Origin: an uncultured Eremococcus sp.
GTDB lineage: Bacteria > Bacillota > Bacilli > Lactobacillales > Aerococcaceae
Assembly: GCA_943914835.1 (NCBI GenBank)
Contig: CALUDO010000002.1
Span: 1 to 64,000 of the forward strand
Direction of reading: 5' to 3'
DNA length: 64,000 nt
In this document: one piece after another, positions 7,385 through 20,059 of the stretch
Position numbering within the stretch: the first letter of the stretch is position 1
Layout: each line of letters starts with the position of its first letter
Notes under the pieces: generated by a model
What the model was told of the DNA's origin: nothing
Database searches by the model: none
The model's input: the letters and a program-made list of their open reading frames with translations, nothing else
Position numbers and translations under genes: made by a program

Positions 7385-8452
7385 CTATAAGAGATTACCA
7401 AAGTCATCCAAACGGCTACCCAGACTTCGAGCAGACCAATTCGTCAGCCGGCCTAGGACACTGTCAATCAGGTAAGACACTATGAGGCAGATGGTAAAGA
7501 CCAAAAGTCCTTCCACAAGCCCCCTCAGGAAAGCCAAGGCTAAATTATTATCCAAGGCATCATTAGCAAAGACCCGCCAGATGGTATTCCTTAAGAGGGG
7601 TTGGTCATGAATCAGATAGACACCAAAGGTTGACCCCGCCAGGGCATTCACCCACTTAAGCACTGGCATATCCATATTTTTGAACCAAAGGAAAAGCCCG
7701 ATACTCATAGCTACAATGAAAATTTTGTTCTGACTTAAGAGGACATCTGTAGCCGCTCCGGAATCAAATTCAATCTTAGTAAAGAAAATCAAACTCATCA
7801 AAGCCAGGAGGATGAGGTAAGTTGCCAGGGTTAAACGACGGCCCGTGGTTTTGTTATTCACTCGGTCTGGCAGGTAGAGCTTGATATAAGCCGTGACTAG
7901 GTACATAAAGATAAAGGAGAATAGGCGTTTAAACTCTAAGCTCAAATCGTAGAGCATAAGACTGGGGCCAACAATCAAGAAGACCGAGATTAATAAGAGG
8001 ACCATTTTCAACTGTCCCTTAGATAAGTAATTAATCATCAGGTTCAATCCTGGCGTAAAGAGAATCAAGAGGACATAAAATCCCGCAAACCAGTATGTCC
8101 CTGGAAATGGCATCAGCATTTGAAACAGATTCTGACCATGAAGGTAATCAGGTTTCAAGATGGCGTAGACCAGCATAATTAAGTAGGAATAAAGGATCAC
8201 ATCAAAGACGATCTTAAGGACGCGTCGCCAGTGGAAGTCTTTACCAATGAGAAAATAAGAACCTATCATGATGAAGACATTCACACCAACCGTCCCACCA
8301 ATGGCCAGAAATTGTAGGGCCAGGCTAGTCTGAGTCACATCTGCTTGCAGGTCTACCTTGCCATGATAGGCAAAGTGGTGGATGACTATCAGCGCCATAC
8401 TGATAATTCTCAATAATTCAAAATTCGACTGTCTTTCTTTTGTTTGCCCCAT
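7385..8452 (-). CDS. Membrane acyltransferase family 3 (OafA/WecH-like)
   Basis: I start it at the ATG at 8452 (355 residues) because GAGGTGG sits correctly before it; an upstream ATG at 8482 lacks a binding site. The opening RQSNFELLRIISMALIVIHHF has the conserved R and H of the acyltransferase-3 family, and about ten hydrophobic helices follow. These enzymes move acetyl or succinyl groups from the cytoplasm onto envelope glycans such as peptidoglycan, teichoic acid or capsule. galU lies just upstream on the same strand but is separated by a strong terminator. The glycan target is unknown. Confidence 0.85.
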   Translation of the reverse strand: MGQTKERQSNFELLRIISMALIVIHHFAYHGKVDLQADVTQTSLALQFLAIGGTVGVNVFIMIGSYFLIGKDFHWRRVLKIVFDVILYSYLIMLVYAILKPDYLHGQNLFQMLMPFPGTYWFAGFYVLLILFTPGLNLMINYLSKGQLKMVLLLISVFLIVGPSLMLYDLSLEFKRLFSFIFMYLVTAYIKLYLPDRVNNKTTGRRLTLATYLILLALMSLIFFTKIEFDSGAATDVLLSQNKIFIVAMSIGLFLWFKNMDMPVLKWVNALAGSTFGVYLIHDQPLLRNTIWRVFANDALDNNLALAFLRGLVEGLLVFTICLIVSYLIDSVLGRLTNWSARSLGSRLDDFGNLL

Positions 8453-8484
8453 GGGCCACCTCGCTTTATTAGCAAATATCATTC

Positions 8485-8519
8485 AAAAAAGACCACACAC
8501 AAGCGTTTGCGTGTGGTCT
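8485..8519 (-). terminator. Terminator of galU
   Basis: Minus strand GACCACACGC pairs with GTGTGTGGTC, then six Ts. Confidence 0.85.
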
Positions 8520-8583
8520 CATGGTACATAGCTGACACATGAAGACCCGGTTCTCCCCCACTGTCAGGTGGAAGCAATACGGC

Positions 8584-9471
8584 TTATTGGCCAGTAAGTT
8601 CACGGCTCTTTCGAATCAGATAATCTTTAAATTCATCCTTGGTCTCTGGATGCTGTAGGCCATAATGCAGACTCATGTTCATGTATCCCATTTTGTCTCC
8701 TACATCAAAGCGGTGAGCGTCAACCATGGTTGCAAAGACCCGCTGATTATGGTTAAGCAAGTTGATCGCATCCGTCAATTGGAGCTCCCCTTCAACCCCA
8801 GGCTGAATCTGATCAATAGCATTGAAGATTTCTGGTCCTAGGACATAACGGCCAGCAATCGATAAGCGGCTAGAGGTTTGATCCAAGCTAGGCTTCTCGA
8901 TGAAGGACTTGGCCCGGTAAACCTGGGGTGACTCAATAAACAGGTCTTCTGGCTCCACAATACCATACTTGTCTACCTTGTCTTCGGGAACAGCCATAAC
9001 AGCCACATTGGACACCTTGTATTGCTTATAGACATCAATCAATTGTTTAGTGACAGGTACTTGTGATTCAAATATATTATCCCCCAACATCACTGCAAAG
9101 GGTTCATTGTCCACAAAGGCCTTAGCCTTGTAAATAGCATCCGCTAGCCCGTGAGGATAGTCCTGACGGACAAAAAAGAGATTAGCTTTAGTTGTTTGGC
9201 GGACAATATCCAACAATTTCTGTTTACCCTTAGCCTCTAAATTATCTTCTAATTCTGGGTTAGAGTCAAAGTGGTCCTCAATTGATCGCTTGTGGCGCCC
9301 TGTAATAATTAGAATTTCTTCAATGCCAGATTCCAAGGCTTCTTCCACGATAAACTGAATAACAGGTTTATCCACAATGGGTAATAATTCCTTGGGTTGG
9401 GCCTTGGTGGCTGGCAGGAAACCAGTCCCATAACCAGCGGCCGGAATCACAGCCTTACGAATTTCGCTCAT
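8584..9471 (-). CDS. galU: UTP-glucose-1-phosphate uridylyltransferase
   Basis: 295 residues, normal for GalU/GtaB. It makes UDP-glucose from UTP and glucose-1-phosphate for wall teichoic acid, glycolipid and capsule synthesis. Family blocks are present: AVIPAAGYGT near the N-terminus, FLPATKAQPKELLPIVDKP, SIEDHFDSNPELE, and FAVMLGDN for metal binding. One point is odd: the GxGTR nucleotide-binding motif reads GYGTG, so the usual arginine is glycine, and the central HGLADAIYKAKAF block also differs from the common RGLGDAVLQAKAF. It may be a capsule-type paralogue of GalU rather than the housekeeping one. GGAGGC precedes the ATG. Confidence 0.85.
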   Translation of the reverse strand: MSEIRKAVIPAAGYGTGFLPATKAQPKELLPIVDKPVIQFIVEEALESGIEEILIITGRHKRSIEDHFDSNPELEDNLEAKGKQKLLDIVRQTTKANLFFVRQDYPHGLADAIYKAKAFVDNEPFAVMLGDNIFESQVPVTKQLIDVYKQYKVSNVAVMAVPEDKVDKYGIVEPEDLFIESPQVYRAKSFIEKPSLDQTSSRLSIAGRYVLGPEIFNAIDQIQPGVEGELQLTDAINLLNHNQRVFATMVDAHRFDVGDKMGYMNMSLHYGLQHPETKDEFKDYLIRKSRELTGQ

Positions 9472-9518
9472 GCATGATGCCTCCTTGATTTCAGTACCCC
9501 CAGTATACCCAATAATAG

Positions 9519-9623
9519 TTAGTTTTACTAGTCAGAGTGTCTTATATGGACACTGATTTCAAGGAGTTCCTTAAAATTTATAAGCTTTTATTATTGAATA
9601 GGCCATCCCTATAGTAAAACTAA
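9519..9623. repeat. 105-bp segment bounded by 12-bp perfect inverted repeats
   Basis: TTAGTTTTACTA at 9519-9530 and TAGTAAAACTAA at 9612-9623 are exact reverse complements. An inner hairpin AGTGTC/GACACT lies between them. No clear target-site duplication flanks it. It could be a tiny MITE-like element, a regulatory structure upstream of galU, or chance. Confidence 0.4.
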
Positions 9624-9625
9624 AA

Positions 9626-9652
9626 GAAAAAAACCGCCCAGGGGCGGTTTTT
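9626..9652 (-). terminator. Terminator of groES-groEL
   Basis: AAACCGCCC pairs with GGGCGGTTT around a two-base loop, with T-runs on both strands, so it can act in both directions. Confidence 0.88.
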
Positions 9653-9681
9653 CTTTTCATATAATTTCTAATTGTTTAGGA

Positions 9682-11349
<1,668 letters not shown>

Positions 11350-11384
11350 TTAGTTCTGTCAGTTACTTGTTTCTATATGACAGT

Positions 11385-11654
<270 letters not shown>

Positions 11655-11678
11655 TTAACATACCTCCATTTATTGGAT

Positions 11679-11705
11679 TTAGCACTTATAAGCATCAAGT
11701 GCTAA
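11679..11705 (-). promoter_or_regulatory. CIRCE operator (HrcA site)
   Basis: Minus strand TTAGCACTT, nine bases, AAGTGCTAA. The arms pair perfectly; the consensus TTAGCACTC/GAGTGCTAA is changed symmetrically at one position. HrcA is expected to bind here and to release on heat stress. hrcA is not in the window. Confidence 0.93.
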
Positions 11706-11716
11706 TCACTGTTATT

Positions 11717-11745
11717 ATATTAGTCGAAATTGATCAAGAATGCAA
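11717..11745 (-). promoter_or_regulatory. groES-groEL promoter
   Basis: Minus-strand TTGCAT (11745-11740), 17 bases, TAATAT (11722-11717), directly upstream of CIRCE. TATAAT occurs one frame over and is an alternative -10. Confidence 0.6.
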
Positions 11746-11859
11746 GAATAAAGACTCAAAGTTTTATAGTTTCCCAGCATTTTAATTCTTGAGGTAGAGC
11801 TTTGTCGATAGAAATTTATCTTTCCGCCCACATTCCCTAAGGAACGTCTACATAAGTAT

Positions 11860-11899
11860 AGCCACCTTCTGAGCCCACAAGGGCACCAGCAAGGTGGCT
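11860..11899 (-). terminator. Hairpin after rex, probable terminator
   Basis: AGCCACCTT pairs with AAGGTGGCT, with an inner GCCC/GGGC stem. It is very stable but followed by only a weak T-rich stretch. Confidence 0.45.
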
Positions 11900-11935
11900 T
11901 ATACCATACCTATATTAGACAGTCTCTACACTAAG

Positions 11936-12601
11936 CTACTCCTTCTGACCGATACCGGCATAATCCTTGGTTATACTAATATTATTATCAATGAAGTAAA
12001 TCAAAGTTTGGAGCTCATTAGTCAGGTCAACATTCTGAACGACAACACTCTCTGGCACTTGGAAGCGGAGAGGAGTGAAATTCATAATCCCCTTAACACC
12101 AGCCTTGACCAAACGATCAACCACATCTTGAGCATCTTCTTGAGGGACTGTGACAATCATAATTTCAATTTGTTGAGCTTCCACTTGCTGTTCAATTTCA
12201 TCCATACTATAAATTGGGACACCGGAATGTATGGTACCCACAATCTCTGGATTAATATCAAAGCCAGCACCAATCCGGATATTATTGTTCTTACGGAAAT
12301 TATAATTTAGGAGGGCATTACCCAGATTCCCTACGCCAACTAAGCCAACCGAAGTTAACCGGTCTTGGTTAAGAATGCGCGTAAAGAAGTCAATCAAATA
12401 ATCCACATCATAACCGTAACCCCGCTTACCTAAGGCACCGAAGTATGAGAAATCCCGCCGTATCGTCGCTGAATCAACCTTAACTGCCTCACTAAGTTCA
12501 GTCGAAGAAACTCGTTTCTTGCCTGAATTCTGTAGGAAACGTAAGTAGCGATGATAGATTGGTAGTCTGAGCGCTGTCGCTCGAGGGATAGACTTAGCCA
12601 T
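11936..12601 (-). CDS. rex: Redox-sensing transcriptional repressor Rex
   Basis: 221 residues. An N-terminal winged helix (about 1-75, with [14 protein letters not shown] and the [14 protein letters not shown] recognition region) is joined to a Rossmann domain with [12 protein letters not shown] near 92-103. A C-terminal helix follows that swaps between subunits in known structures. Rex senses the NADH/NAD+ ratio and represses fermentation and respiration genes when NADH is low. It is monocistronic, with its own promoter at 12693-12721. The next gene on this strand is groES, separated by a hairpin. Confidence 0.96.
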   Translation of the reverse strand: MAKSIPRATALRLPIYHRYLRFLQNSGKKRVSSTELSEAVKVDSATIRRDFSYFGALGKRGYGYDVDYLIDFFTRILNQDRLTSVGLVGVGNLGNALLNYNFRKNNNIRIGAGFDINPEIVGTIHSGVPIYSMDEIEQQVEAQQIEIMIVTVPQEDAQDVVDRLVKAGVKGIMNFTPLRFQVPESVVVQNVDLTNELQTLIYFIDNNISITKDYAGIGQKE

Positions 12602-12692
12602 TATGACCCTTCTTTCACAAAGTTTTTAAGTTTGAAAGTACACATCCTCTACTGATGAAGATATAGAAGACGATTTCCTAATAACCACTTTT

Positions 12693-12721
12693 ATCATACA
12701 CAAACTTATGTGAATTTTCAA
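12693..12721 (-). promoter_or_regulatory. rex promoter
   Basis: Minus strand TTGAAA (12721-12716), 17 bases, TATGAT (12698-12693). The spacer holds an imperfect inverted repeat TTCACA...TGTGTA. A TTGTGAA half-site matching the Rex operator lies near 12753 on the plus strand, but no full Rex site is present. The 309-base gap to the next gene otherwise holds only the terminator at 12841. Confidence 0.6.
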
Positions 12722-12840
12722 TATTAATCTTTGACCTTAATGGATTCAGTTTGTGAAGTTAATTTATGAAAACCATTCCACATTTAATTAGAATTCGTTA
12801 ATATACGCCTGATTATTAAGATGATTTCTCATAAAAATAC

Positions 12841-12870
12841 AAAAAACCTTGGACTTATTAGGTCCAAGGT
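12841..12870 (-). terminator. Terminator of the metallo-hydrolase gene
   Basis: Minus strand ACCTTGGAC pairs with GTCCAAGGT around seven bases, then six Ts. Confidence 0.88.
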
Positions 12871-12910
12871 CTATGGAAATGTGAAATTATTCTTTTTTAT
12901 ATTAATTGAA

Positions 12911-13801
12911 TTATTCGGGTTTCACTATATCATCTGGCCAAGAAATAAGAGGTTGGCGGGATCGACGTTGAAAATCTTTAAATCCCTTGCCCTCATCATT
13001 AAATTCTACCCAAGTATAGTAAGGGTCATGATAGAAGAGGAACTTATAGTGGTTATCAATAGCTGGGCCAACCCACTTCTCCTTGGCTGCAATGGTGTCC
13101 AAGGGATAATCATCTACCCCAGAGACCCAATTGGGTCGCTCTTGGACTACAGCTTGAATTAAATCAGACATATGGATCAAATACTCATTACCTTGTTTGA
13201 AACGGATAATAGATTGGCCACGACTATGCCCCCCAGTATGGAAGACTTCAATCGCATCATTTACCTCTAAGTAGTCGCCAAAAGTTTCTACTTGATCCTG
13301 GATGGTTTCCCAATTCTGCTTCAAATAGGTTCCAGCAGTTCTAGAAATTGGAGCTTGGACATCCTCCCATTCTTGGGCATTAATATAAATTTTGGCTTGG
13401 GGGAATTTCGATACAAATTCACCATCAAGAACCGTCACCAAACCAGAAGCATGGTCATTATGCATATGCGTCATTAGAATCACATCGATATCCTCTTCCG
13501 TCAGACCCAGCTTGCGGAGAGATTGACTGACCAGGGACGGCTCATCGCCCATTCCCTCAATGGCTTTAATCTTATCGGTCAGGGCCTCTGGACTCAAGGC
13601 TGCATCAATCAAATAATTTCTGTCCTGATATTGAACCAAGATAGGATCAGCTACCGCGGCCAGCATATTATCTGGGTTTGAAGGATATCGCTTAGCCCAA
13701 ATGGATTTAGGTACTGGGCCGAATTTACGTCCACCGTCGACATATCGCCGCACCCCGTCTAGAAAGGTAACTGTCATCTCATGAAAAATAAGTTGGTCCA
13801 T
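12911..13801 (-). CDS. Metallo-beta-lactamase-fold hydrolase (YtnP / lactonase-like)
   Basis: 296 residues. The zinc motif reads HMHNDHASG (HxHxDH), followed by a distal H in HTGGHSRGQ and an aspartate in HMSDLI, so both metal sites look complete. The overall layout matches YtnP and AHL-lactonase relatives. Known members open lactone rings or act as quorum-quenching enzymes; the natural substrate here cannot be told. It is cytoplasmic, with no signal peptide. It diverges from the ydiF gene on the plus strand, with 97 bases between the two starts. GGAGGTTGAG precedes the ATG. Confidence 0.8.
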   Translation of the reverse strand: MDQLIFHEMTVTFLDGVRRYVDGGRKFGPVPKSIWAKRYPSNPDNMLAAVADPILVQYQDRNYLIDAALSPEALTDKIKAIEGMGDEPSLVSQSLRKLGLTEEDIDVILMTHMHNDHASGLVTVLDGEFVSKFPQAKIYINAQEWEDVQAPISRTAGTYLKQNWETIQDQVETFGDYLEVNDAIEVFHTGGHSRGQSIIRFKQGNEYLIHMSDLIQAVVQERPNWVSGVDDYPLDTIAAKEKWVGPAIDNHYKFLFYHDPYYTWVEFNDEGKGFKDFQRRSRQPLISWPDDIVKPE

Positions 13802-13898
13802 CTCTCAACCTCCATTTAATTCTATAGCCAAATACCTTATAATAATTACGTTACAATTAAGTATAGCAAGACCCATTATAGATATAAAGGAGAAACCA

Positions 13899-15890
<1,992 letters not shown>

Positions 15891-15933
15891 ACCTAGGTCA
15901 ACCTACACATTCTTCTCCACAGACAAAAAACAA

Positions 15934-15987
15934 ACTCAAGCCTATCCCCTCTGGAGTCAGTCTCCAAGGGAAGGCTTGAGTTTTTTT
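15934..15987. terminator. Bidirectional terminator between ydiF and tsaD
   Basis: ACTCAAGCCT pairs with AGGCTTGAGT; seven Ts follow on the plus strand and a T-rich run on the minus strand. Confidence 0.85.
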
Positions 15988-16075
15988 GATGGGAATCTTA
16001 GATTAAGTCCTTGTAGAAAAGACAGGCTGAAGTCACTGAGGCTTGGGTAGGATGATTAGATACATACCTGTGACT

Positions 16076-17083
16076 TTACAGATCTAAACCTGGTAAAGCA
16101 TTAATATCTAAATCAGCAAAGGCCTCTACTTGGTAGAGTTGATAGGCCACTGCACCAATCATAGCGGCATTATCCCCACATAAGGAAAGGGGCGGAATTA
16201 GGAGGTCAACTTTAGGATATTCCTTCGTTAAAAGGTCCGTCATCCCTTGACGGAGGGCTGTATTGGCAGCAACTCCGCCAGCTAAAACAAATTGGTGAAC
16301 TTGAGGATGGGCTTTTAGAGCTCTACGACTCTTTTCTAGCAAGATTTCAATGGCTGCTTCTTGGAAACTAGCCGCTAGGTCCGCTTGGTTCAAGTTTTCC
16401 CCTCTTTGTTTGGCATTATGGACTAGGTTCATCATGGCCGACTTCATCCCAGAAAAGGAGAAATCTAAATTATCTTCCTTGAGCATGGCCCGAGGTACGG
16501 GGTAAGTTTCATGTCCCTCATGGGCCAATTGATCCAAATACTTACCGGCAGGATAGGGTAAGTCTAGGATGCGACCTACCTTATCATAGGCTTCTCCCAC
16601 CGCGTCATCCTGTGTTTCACCTATCACCTGGAAATCTAAATGGTCTGGCATGTAGACCAGCTCCGTGTGACCACCTGAAACAATCAAGGCTAGGAGAGGA
16701 AAGGTCAAAGGAGTTATTAATTGACTGGCATATATGTGTCCAGCTAAATGATTTACAGCAATCAGTGGCTTATGATGAATATAGGATAGGGTTTTGGCTG
16801 CAGTAATCCCTACTAGGAGGGCTCCCACCAGACCCGGTCCCTGGGTCACAGCGACCGCATCAATTTGATTCCAATTTACTCTTGCTTCTGCTATGGCTAA
16901 GTCTACCACCTGAGAAATCTGTTCTACATGATGGCGACTGGCCACTTCAGGAACGACCCCACCAAAACGGACATGACTTTGAATTTGAGAGGCCACTAAG
17001 TTACTACGAATGATCTTACCATCTTCTATAATGGCTACAGACGTTTCATCACAGGACGATTCAATGGCTAAGATTAAGGTCAT
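16076..17083 (-). CDS. tsaD: tRNA N6-adenosine threonylcarbamoyltransferase TsaD
   Basis: 335 residues. ASKHA-fold enzyme that transfers threonylcarbamoyl to A37 of ANN-decoding tRNAs, working with TsaB, TsaC and TsaE. The opening [15 protein letters not shown], the metal-binding histidines in [19 protein letters not shown] and the late [10 protein letters not shown] are all in place. It overlaps the upstream acetyltransferase by four bases and is last in the tsaB-rimI-rimI-tsaD cluster, so all four are probably translated from one message. Confidence 0.97.
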   Translation of the reverse strand: MTLILAIESSCDETSVAIIEDGKIIRSNLVASQIQSHVRFGGVVPEVASRHHVEQISQVVDLAIAEARVNWNQIDAVAVTQGPGLVGALLVGITAAKTLSYIHHKPLIAVNHLAGHIYASQLITPLTFPLLALIVSGGHTELVYMPDHLDFQVIGETQDDAVGEAYDKVGRILDLPYPAGKYLDQLAHEGHETYPVPRAMLKEDNLDFSFSGMKSAMMNLVHNAKQRGENLNQADLAASFQEAAIEILLEKSRRALKAHPQVHQFVLAGGVAANTALRQGMTDLLTKEYPKVDLLIPPLSLCGDNAAMIGAVAYQLYQVEAFADLDINALPGLDL

Positions 17084-17541
17084 AGAGACCTCCTTTCTGA
17101 CAGTTCAATTTGCATAATTAAAGCATGGTCTTCAGGTTGCTGATAGTAATTCGGCCGCCGATCAATCACCTGAAAGTCAAGGGCCTGGTAGAGACGGATA
17201 GCCGCTAGGTTGGCCTCCCGAACCTCTAAAGTCACCCGACTTCCAGTTGGTAGGGTCTTCAACCAGGATTGAAAGAGAGTCTTGCCTAGCCCCTGTCTCC
17301 TATAGGAAGGATCTACCCAGACTGTATGAATAGACAGATCATCAAATATTTCTTGATAAGCGACATAAGCTAAAACCTGGTCAGAAGACTCTCCCAGAAA
17401 GGCATAATAGTTATAAGTCCCCTTTAGACCGGACAGAGTCTCTTTTTTGGACCAATTCATCTCTCGGTTTCCTTGGATGACCCTAGCTTGTTCTACAGGA
17501 GTCAGGTCGCTTCCTGACTTAATCCATACATTAAAGGCCAT
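17080..17541 (-). CDS. RimI-like GNAT N-acetyltransferase (second copy)
   Basis: 153 residues with one GNAT domain. The acetyl-CoA motif is [10 protein letters not shown], followed by the [22 protein letters not shown] block that marks RimI among GNATs. RimI acetylates the N-terminus of ribosomal protein S18, and the gene classically lies between tsaB and tsaD. GGGAGGTCAAGG lies inside the end of the preceding gene and the frames overlap by 11 bases, so translation is coupled. The ending [16 protein letters not shown] closely matches the typical RimI end. Of the two tandem copies this one has the standard length and is the better candidate for true RimI. Confidence 0.85.
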   Translation of the reverse strand: MAFNVWIKSGSDLTPVEQARVIQGNREMNWSKKETLSGLKGTYNYYAFLGESSDQVLAYVAYQEIFDDLSIHTVWVDPSYRRQGLGKTLFQSWLKTLPTGSRVTLEVREANLAAIRLYQALDFQVIDRRPNYYQQPEDHALIMQIELSERRSL

Positions 17542-18124
17542 CCTTGACCTCCCTCCGCATCAGGAAAGCATCTTCCCCATTATCAAAGTAGTAATGAGGT
17601 TTACGCTCGATGATTTGAAAGCCATACTTCTGATATAAAGCCAGAGCCGCTTGATTGGACACTCGAACCTCCAGGTCAATTTTATCAACTTCTAAATAAT
17701 CGGCTGCAGCCACCCAAAGCCCCATGAAATAAGAACCTAAACCTTGGCCTTGCATCTTAGGTTCCACCATAACGTGACTAATATGAGACTTTCGAGCAAG
17801 AAAACGACCGTTCATACCAGCTAGGACATGTCCGCCTTCATCTTCTATCAATAAATACAAGGCATAGGGATTCTTTCGGAAATCACTTTGAAAGTCGTGT
17901 AATTGCCAAGCATGATACCCATTATAGGTCCTCTCTTCCAAATGAATAAAGGTCGACAAATCCTGATAGGTCGCCAACCTTAGGTAGGCAGCTTGACCAC
18001 TTCTAGGTAAATAAAAGGGATGCTGGCCATCAATCATCGGCGCTAAGGTTTGGGCAATAATGGAGGGACCTGGATCAATTTGCTTAGTCCAAGCTTGTTT
18101 TATAGCGGTGAATATATGCTTCAT
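17531..18124 (-). CDS. RimI-like GNAT N-acetyltransferase (first copy, longer)
   Basis: I start it at the ATG at 18124 (197 residues), with AGGTG about nine bases before it. A frame from 18196 would bury 24 more codons in tsaB. The C-terminal two-thirds is a GNAT domain (QGQGLGSYFM acetyl-CoA motif, then IDLEVRVSNQAALALYQKYGFQ). The first 50 residues are an extra N-terminal part. It is clearly paralogous to the next gene: both end in a R(K/R)P(H/N)YY motif. The enzyme may acetylate protein N-termini. It overlaps the end of tsaB by 41 bases in another frame. Confidence 0.8.
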   Translation of the reverse strand: MKHIFTAIKQAWTKQIDPGPSIIAQTLAPMIDGQHPFYLPRSGQAAYLRLATYQDLSTFIHLEERTYNGYHAWQLHDFQSDFRKNPYALYLLIEDEGGHVLAGMNGRFLARKSHISHVMVEPKMQGQGLGSYFMGLWVAAADYLEVDKIDLEVRVSNQAALALYQKYGFQIIERKPHYYFDNGEDAFLMRREVKDGL

Positions 18125-18881
18125 TCTCTTGTGCACCTGCCACAGACCGTTGGTTCTCCTTGGCCCAGGTCTGCTCTGCCAAAGTAGCGTGGGCATAATT
18201 AGGGGTTAGGATATGAGGGTCCTCCACCCGTTTCCAGAGCGTCCAAAGGGAGGGGGCAAAGGCTCTCTCAATCTGTGGCAAGGCCTCCTCTCCACTAATA
18301 ATATCCAGGCGATAATGCGGATAGGTCTTTTTTAAGACGTCGACAAAGCTATCCGGCTTATCTGCCAGGAGGGTCAAATGGTCTAAATCTTTAAAAAGGG
18401 CTGATTCCTGGTCCAGCCAGGATTGCCAATCAACATGCTTATCCTCCTGCAACCGCTGATAAATTCCCCCCTGATAATTAAAGAGACCAAGATAAGCTGA
18501 TAAACGTCGGGCATCCATTAAGGGTAGAACCAGACCTTCTCCCTCTCTTGATCCTAACATCAAAGCCAGTGAAGACACTGTATAAATAGGTAGGTTTAGA
18601 CTGGTGGCCCATAGCTTGGCAAAGGTGGCTGCAATCCGCAGGCCGGTATAAGAACCTGGCCCAATTCCTAGGACCAGGGCTGTAATATCTTCGGCTTTCC
18701 AAGACTGGCCTCCCATTAATCTTTGAACTCGGTCTAGGAGACTTTGCCCATGTTGCAGGCGACTTTGATAGACTTCGCTAGCTACAATGTTTGCATCTTC
18801 GAATTTCTCCAAACGCTCTGTCTCCGCCAAGACCAGTGACAAGGCCTGACTTGAAGTATCCACACCAATCCACCGTTCCAT
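18084..18881 (-). CDS. tsaB: tRNA threonylcarbamoyladenosine biosynthesis protein TsaB
   Basis: 265 residues from the ATG at 18881, chosen because GAGGG stands six bases before it; an in-frame ATG at 18914 has no site. The opening WIGVDTSSQALSLVLAE, then GIGPGSYTGLRIA, are TsaB hallmarks. TsaB is an ASKHA-fold scaffold without its own activity that pairs with TsaD for the t6A37 modification of tRNA. It is first in the tsaB-rimI-rimI-tsaD operon. The C-terminus overlaps the first acetyltransferase gene. Only the C-terminal tail is variable. Confidence 0.94.
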   Translation of the reverse strand: MERWIGVDTSSQALSLVLAETERLEKFEDANIVASEVYQSRLQHGQSLLDRVQRLMGGQSWKAEDITALVLGIGPGSYTGLRIAATFAKLWATSLNLPIYTVSSLALMLGSREGEGLVLPLMDARRLSAYLGLFNYQGGIYQRLQEDKHVDWQSWLDQESALFKDLDHLTLLADKPDSFVDVLKKTYPHYRLDIISGEEALPQIERAFAPSLWTLWKRVEDPHILTPNYAHATLAEQTWAKENQRSVAGAQENEAYIHRYKTSLD

Positions 18882-19000
18882 ATAATCCCTCTTTTCCTTG
18901 CCCCATTCTACCATAATATAAGATAGGGAGCTATGTGATTTCTTCTAGGCCATTCCCAGGATTAATGAGTCTTAAATCAATCAAAAATCTGCTCCAGCAT

Positions 19001-19933
19001 TTAGTCAAGCAAAGCTTTGGCAATTTCTAAGTCTATTACAATGTGTTTAAAGGAAGTATGGTTTAATAATGTTTTCAAACTGCTCGCCTTATCCAATCCA
19101 GATGCCAGAATCACCACTTCAGGAATCTGTTTTAATTTTTCCAACGATAAACCAATCATTCGGCGGGAGAATTCAGTGTCTAGGATTTCTCCGTCAAGGT
19201 CAAAGAAACTAGCGAGAATATCCCCTGCCACTCCGCTATCTTCCAAATCAACTAGAGCCTCCTGGGTAATTAGACGCCAGTTTTGGTAGGTTCTAGAAGA
19301 TAAGGGGTTGCCTAAACCAACCACGGCCATTTGACACTCAGCTCCCTTGGCCAAAATTTTCTGGATCACCCTCGAGGACATAAAGTCCTCTTTCTCTGTT
19401 AAGCTACTAGCGATGGCTGGGGCATAAAAATAGTCCACCTGGGCTTGATATTTCTTAGATAAAGTATAAACCAAATGGTTGGTATGGAAGCGATTCTCTA
19501 AGACACCAATCCCTCCCATTAAAGGAAGGATATGGAGCTGGTTTAAATTCATATGACTCGCTGAATAAACATATTCTGCGACCGTCGTTCCCCAACCTAG
19601 ACCCAATCGCTGAACCTTGGGTAATTGACCTTCAATAAAAGAAACCGCCAAATCTCCAATATCATGCTTAATCAATTCATCACTACCAGTCACGCCTGAA
19701 ATTAAAACCGTCTCTAGATTGTATCGGTGAGTAATCCGGTCTTGAAGATATTGAATATCCTGATTAGGATTGTCAATCATTATTTTAACAATGCCTTCCT
19801 GGCGAGCCTCCTTCAGAAGCGTCGATATGGTGGGCCGTGAGATGTTTAAGCTCCTAGCAATCTGACTTTGCGTTTGATTATCTTCATAGTATAGCTTAGC
19901 TACTTGATATAGAACTTCTTTCCGATTGTACAT
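19001..19933 (-). CDS. SorC-family sugar-responsive transcriptional regulator
   Basis: 310 residues. The N-terminal helix-turn-helix (about 8-52) has YYEDNQTQSQIARSLNISRP and TISTLLKEAR. The rest is the SorC/DeoR-type sugar-phosphate-binding domain with GWGTTVAEY, LPLMGGIG and VAGDILASFFD. Such proteins bind a phosphorylated sugar and repress or activate an adjacent sugar operon. It is divergent from the aldolase-PTS operon with 126 bases between, so it is very likely its regulator. A perfect palindrome (19969-19982) in the gap is a candidate operator. No terminator is seen after it. Confidence 0.88.
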   Translation of the reverse strand: MYNRKEVLYQVAKLYYEDNQTQSQIARSLNISRPTISTLLKEARQEGIVKIMIDNPNQDIQYLQDRITHRYNLETVLISGVTGSDELIKHDIGDLAVSFIEGQLPKVQRLGLGWGTTVAEYVYSASHMNLNQLHILPLMGGIGVLENRFHTNHLVYTLSKKYQAQVDYFYAPAIASSLTEKEDFMSSRVIQKILAKGAECQMAVVGLGNPLSSRTYQNWRLITQEALVDLEDSGVAGDILASFFDLDGEILDTEFSRRMIGLSLEKLKQIPEVVILASGLDKASSLKTLLNHTSFKHIVIDLEIAKALLD

Positions 19934-19968
19934 TTGTCTCTCCCCCCTAAGTCAAGAATAATCATTTT

Positions 19969-19982
19969 TTTACAAATGTAAA
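19969..19982. promoter_or_regulatory. Palindrome, candidate operator for the SorC-type regulator
   Basis: TTTACA, two bases, TGTAAA; perfect and centrally placed between the divergent regulator and the sugar operon. GTAATTAC follows directly at 19983-19990. Confidence 0.45.
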
Positions 19983-20009
19983 GTAATTACGACAAGTGCA
20001 AAATTATGT

Positions 20010-20038
20010 TTGACAACGCTTACTTTCTTGTGTAATTT
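20010..20038 (+). promoter_or_regulatory. Promoter of the aldolase-PTS operon with overlapping cre site
   Basis: TTGACA (20010-20015), 17 bases, TAATTT (20033-20038). The 15-mer from 20010 to 20024 matches the CcpA consensus WTGNAANCGNWNNCW with one mismatch and covers the -35 box, so repression by CcpA on good carbon sources is likely. Confidence 0.65.
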
Positions 20039-20059
20039 ATAATTGAAAGAAGGGATTAT

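Noticed and set aside
11894..12310. 138-codon plus-strand frame opposite rex
   Set aside because: It is antisense to the well-conserved rex gene, lacks a ribosome site and its composition reflects the rex codons.
12746..12770. Full Rex operator upstream of rex
   Set aside because: Only a single TTGTGAA half-site is present; the second half does not match, so autoregulation is not claimed.
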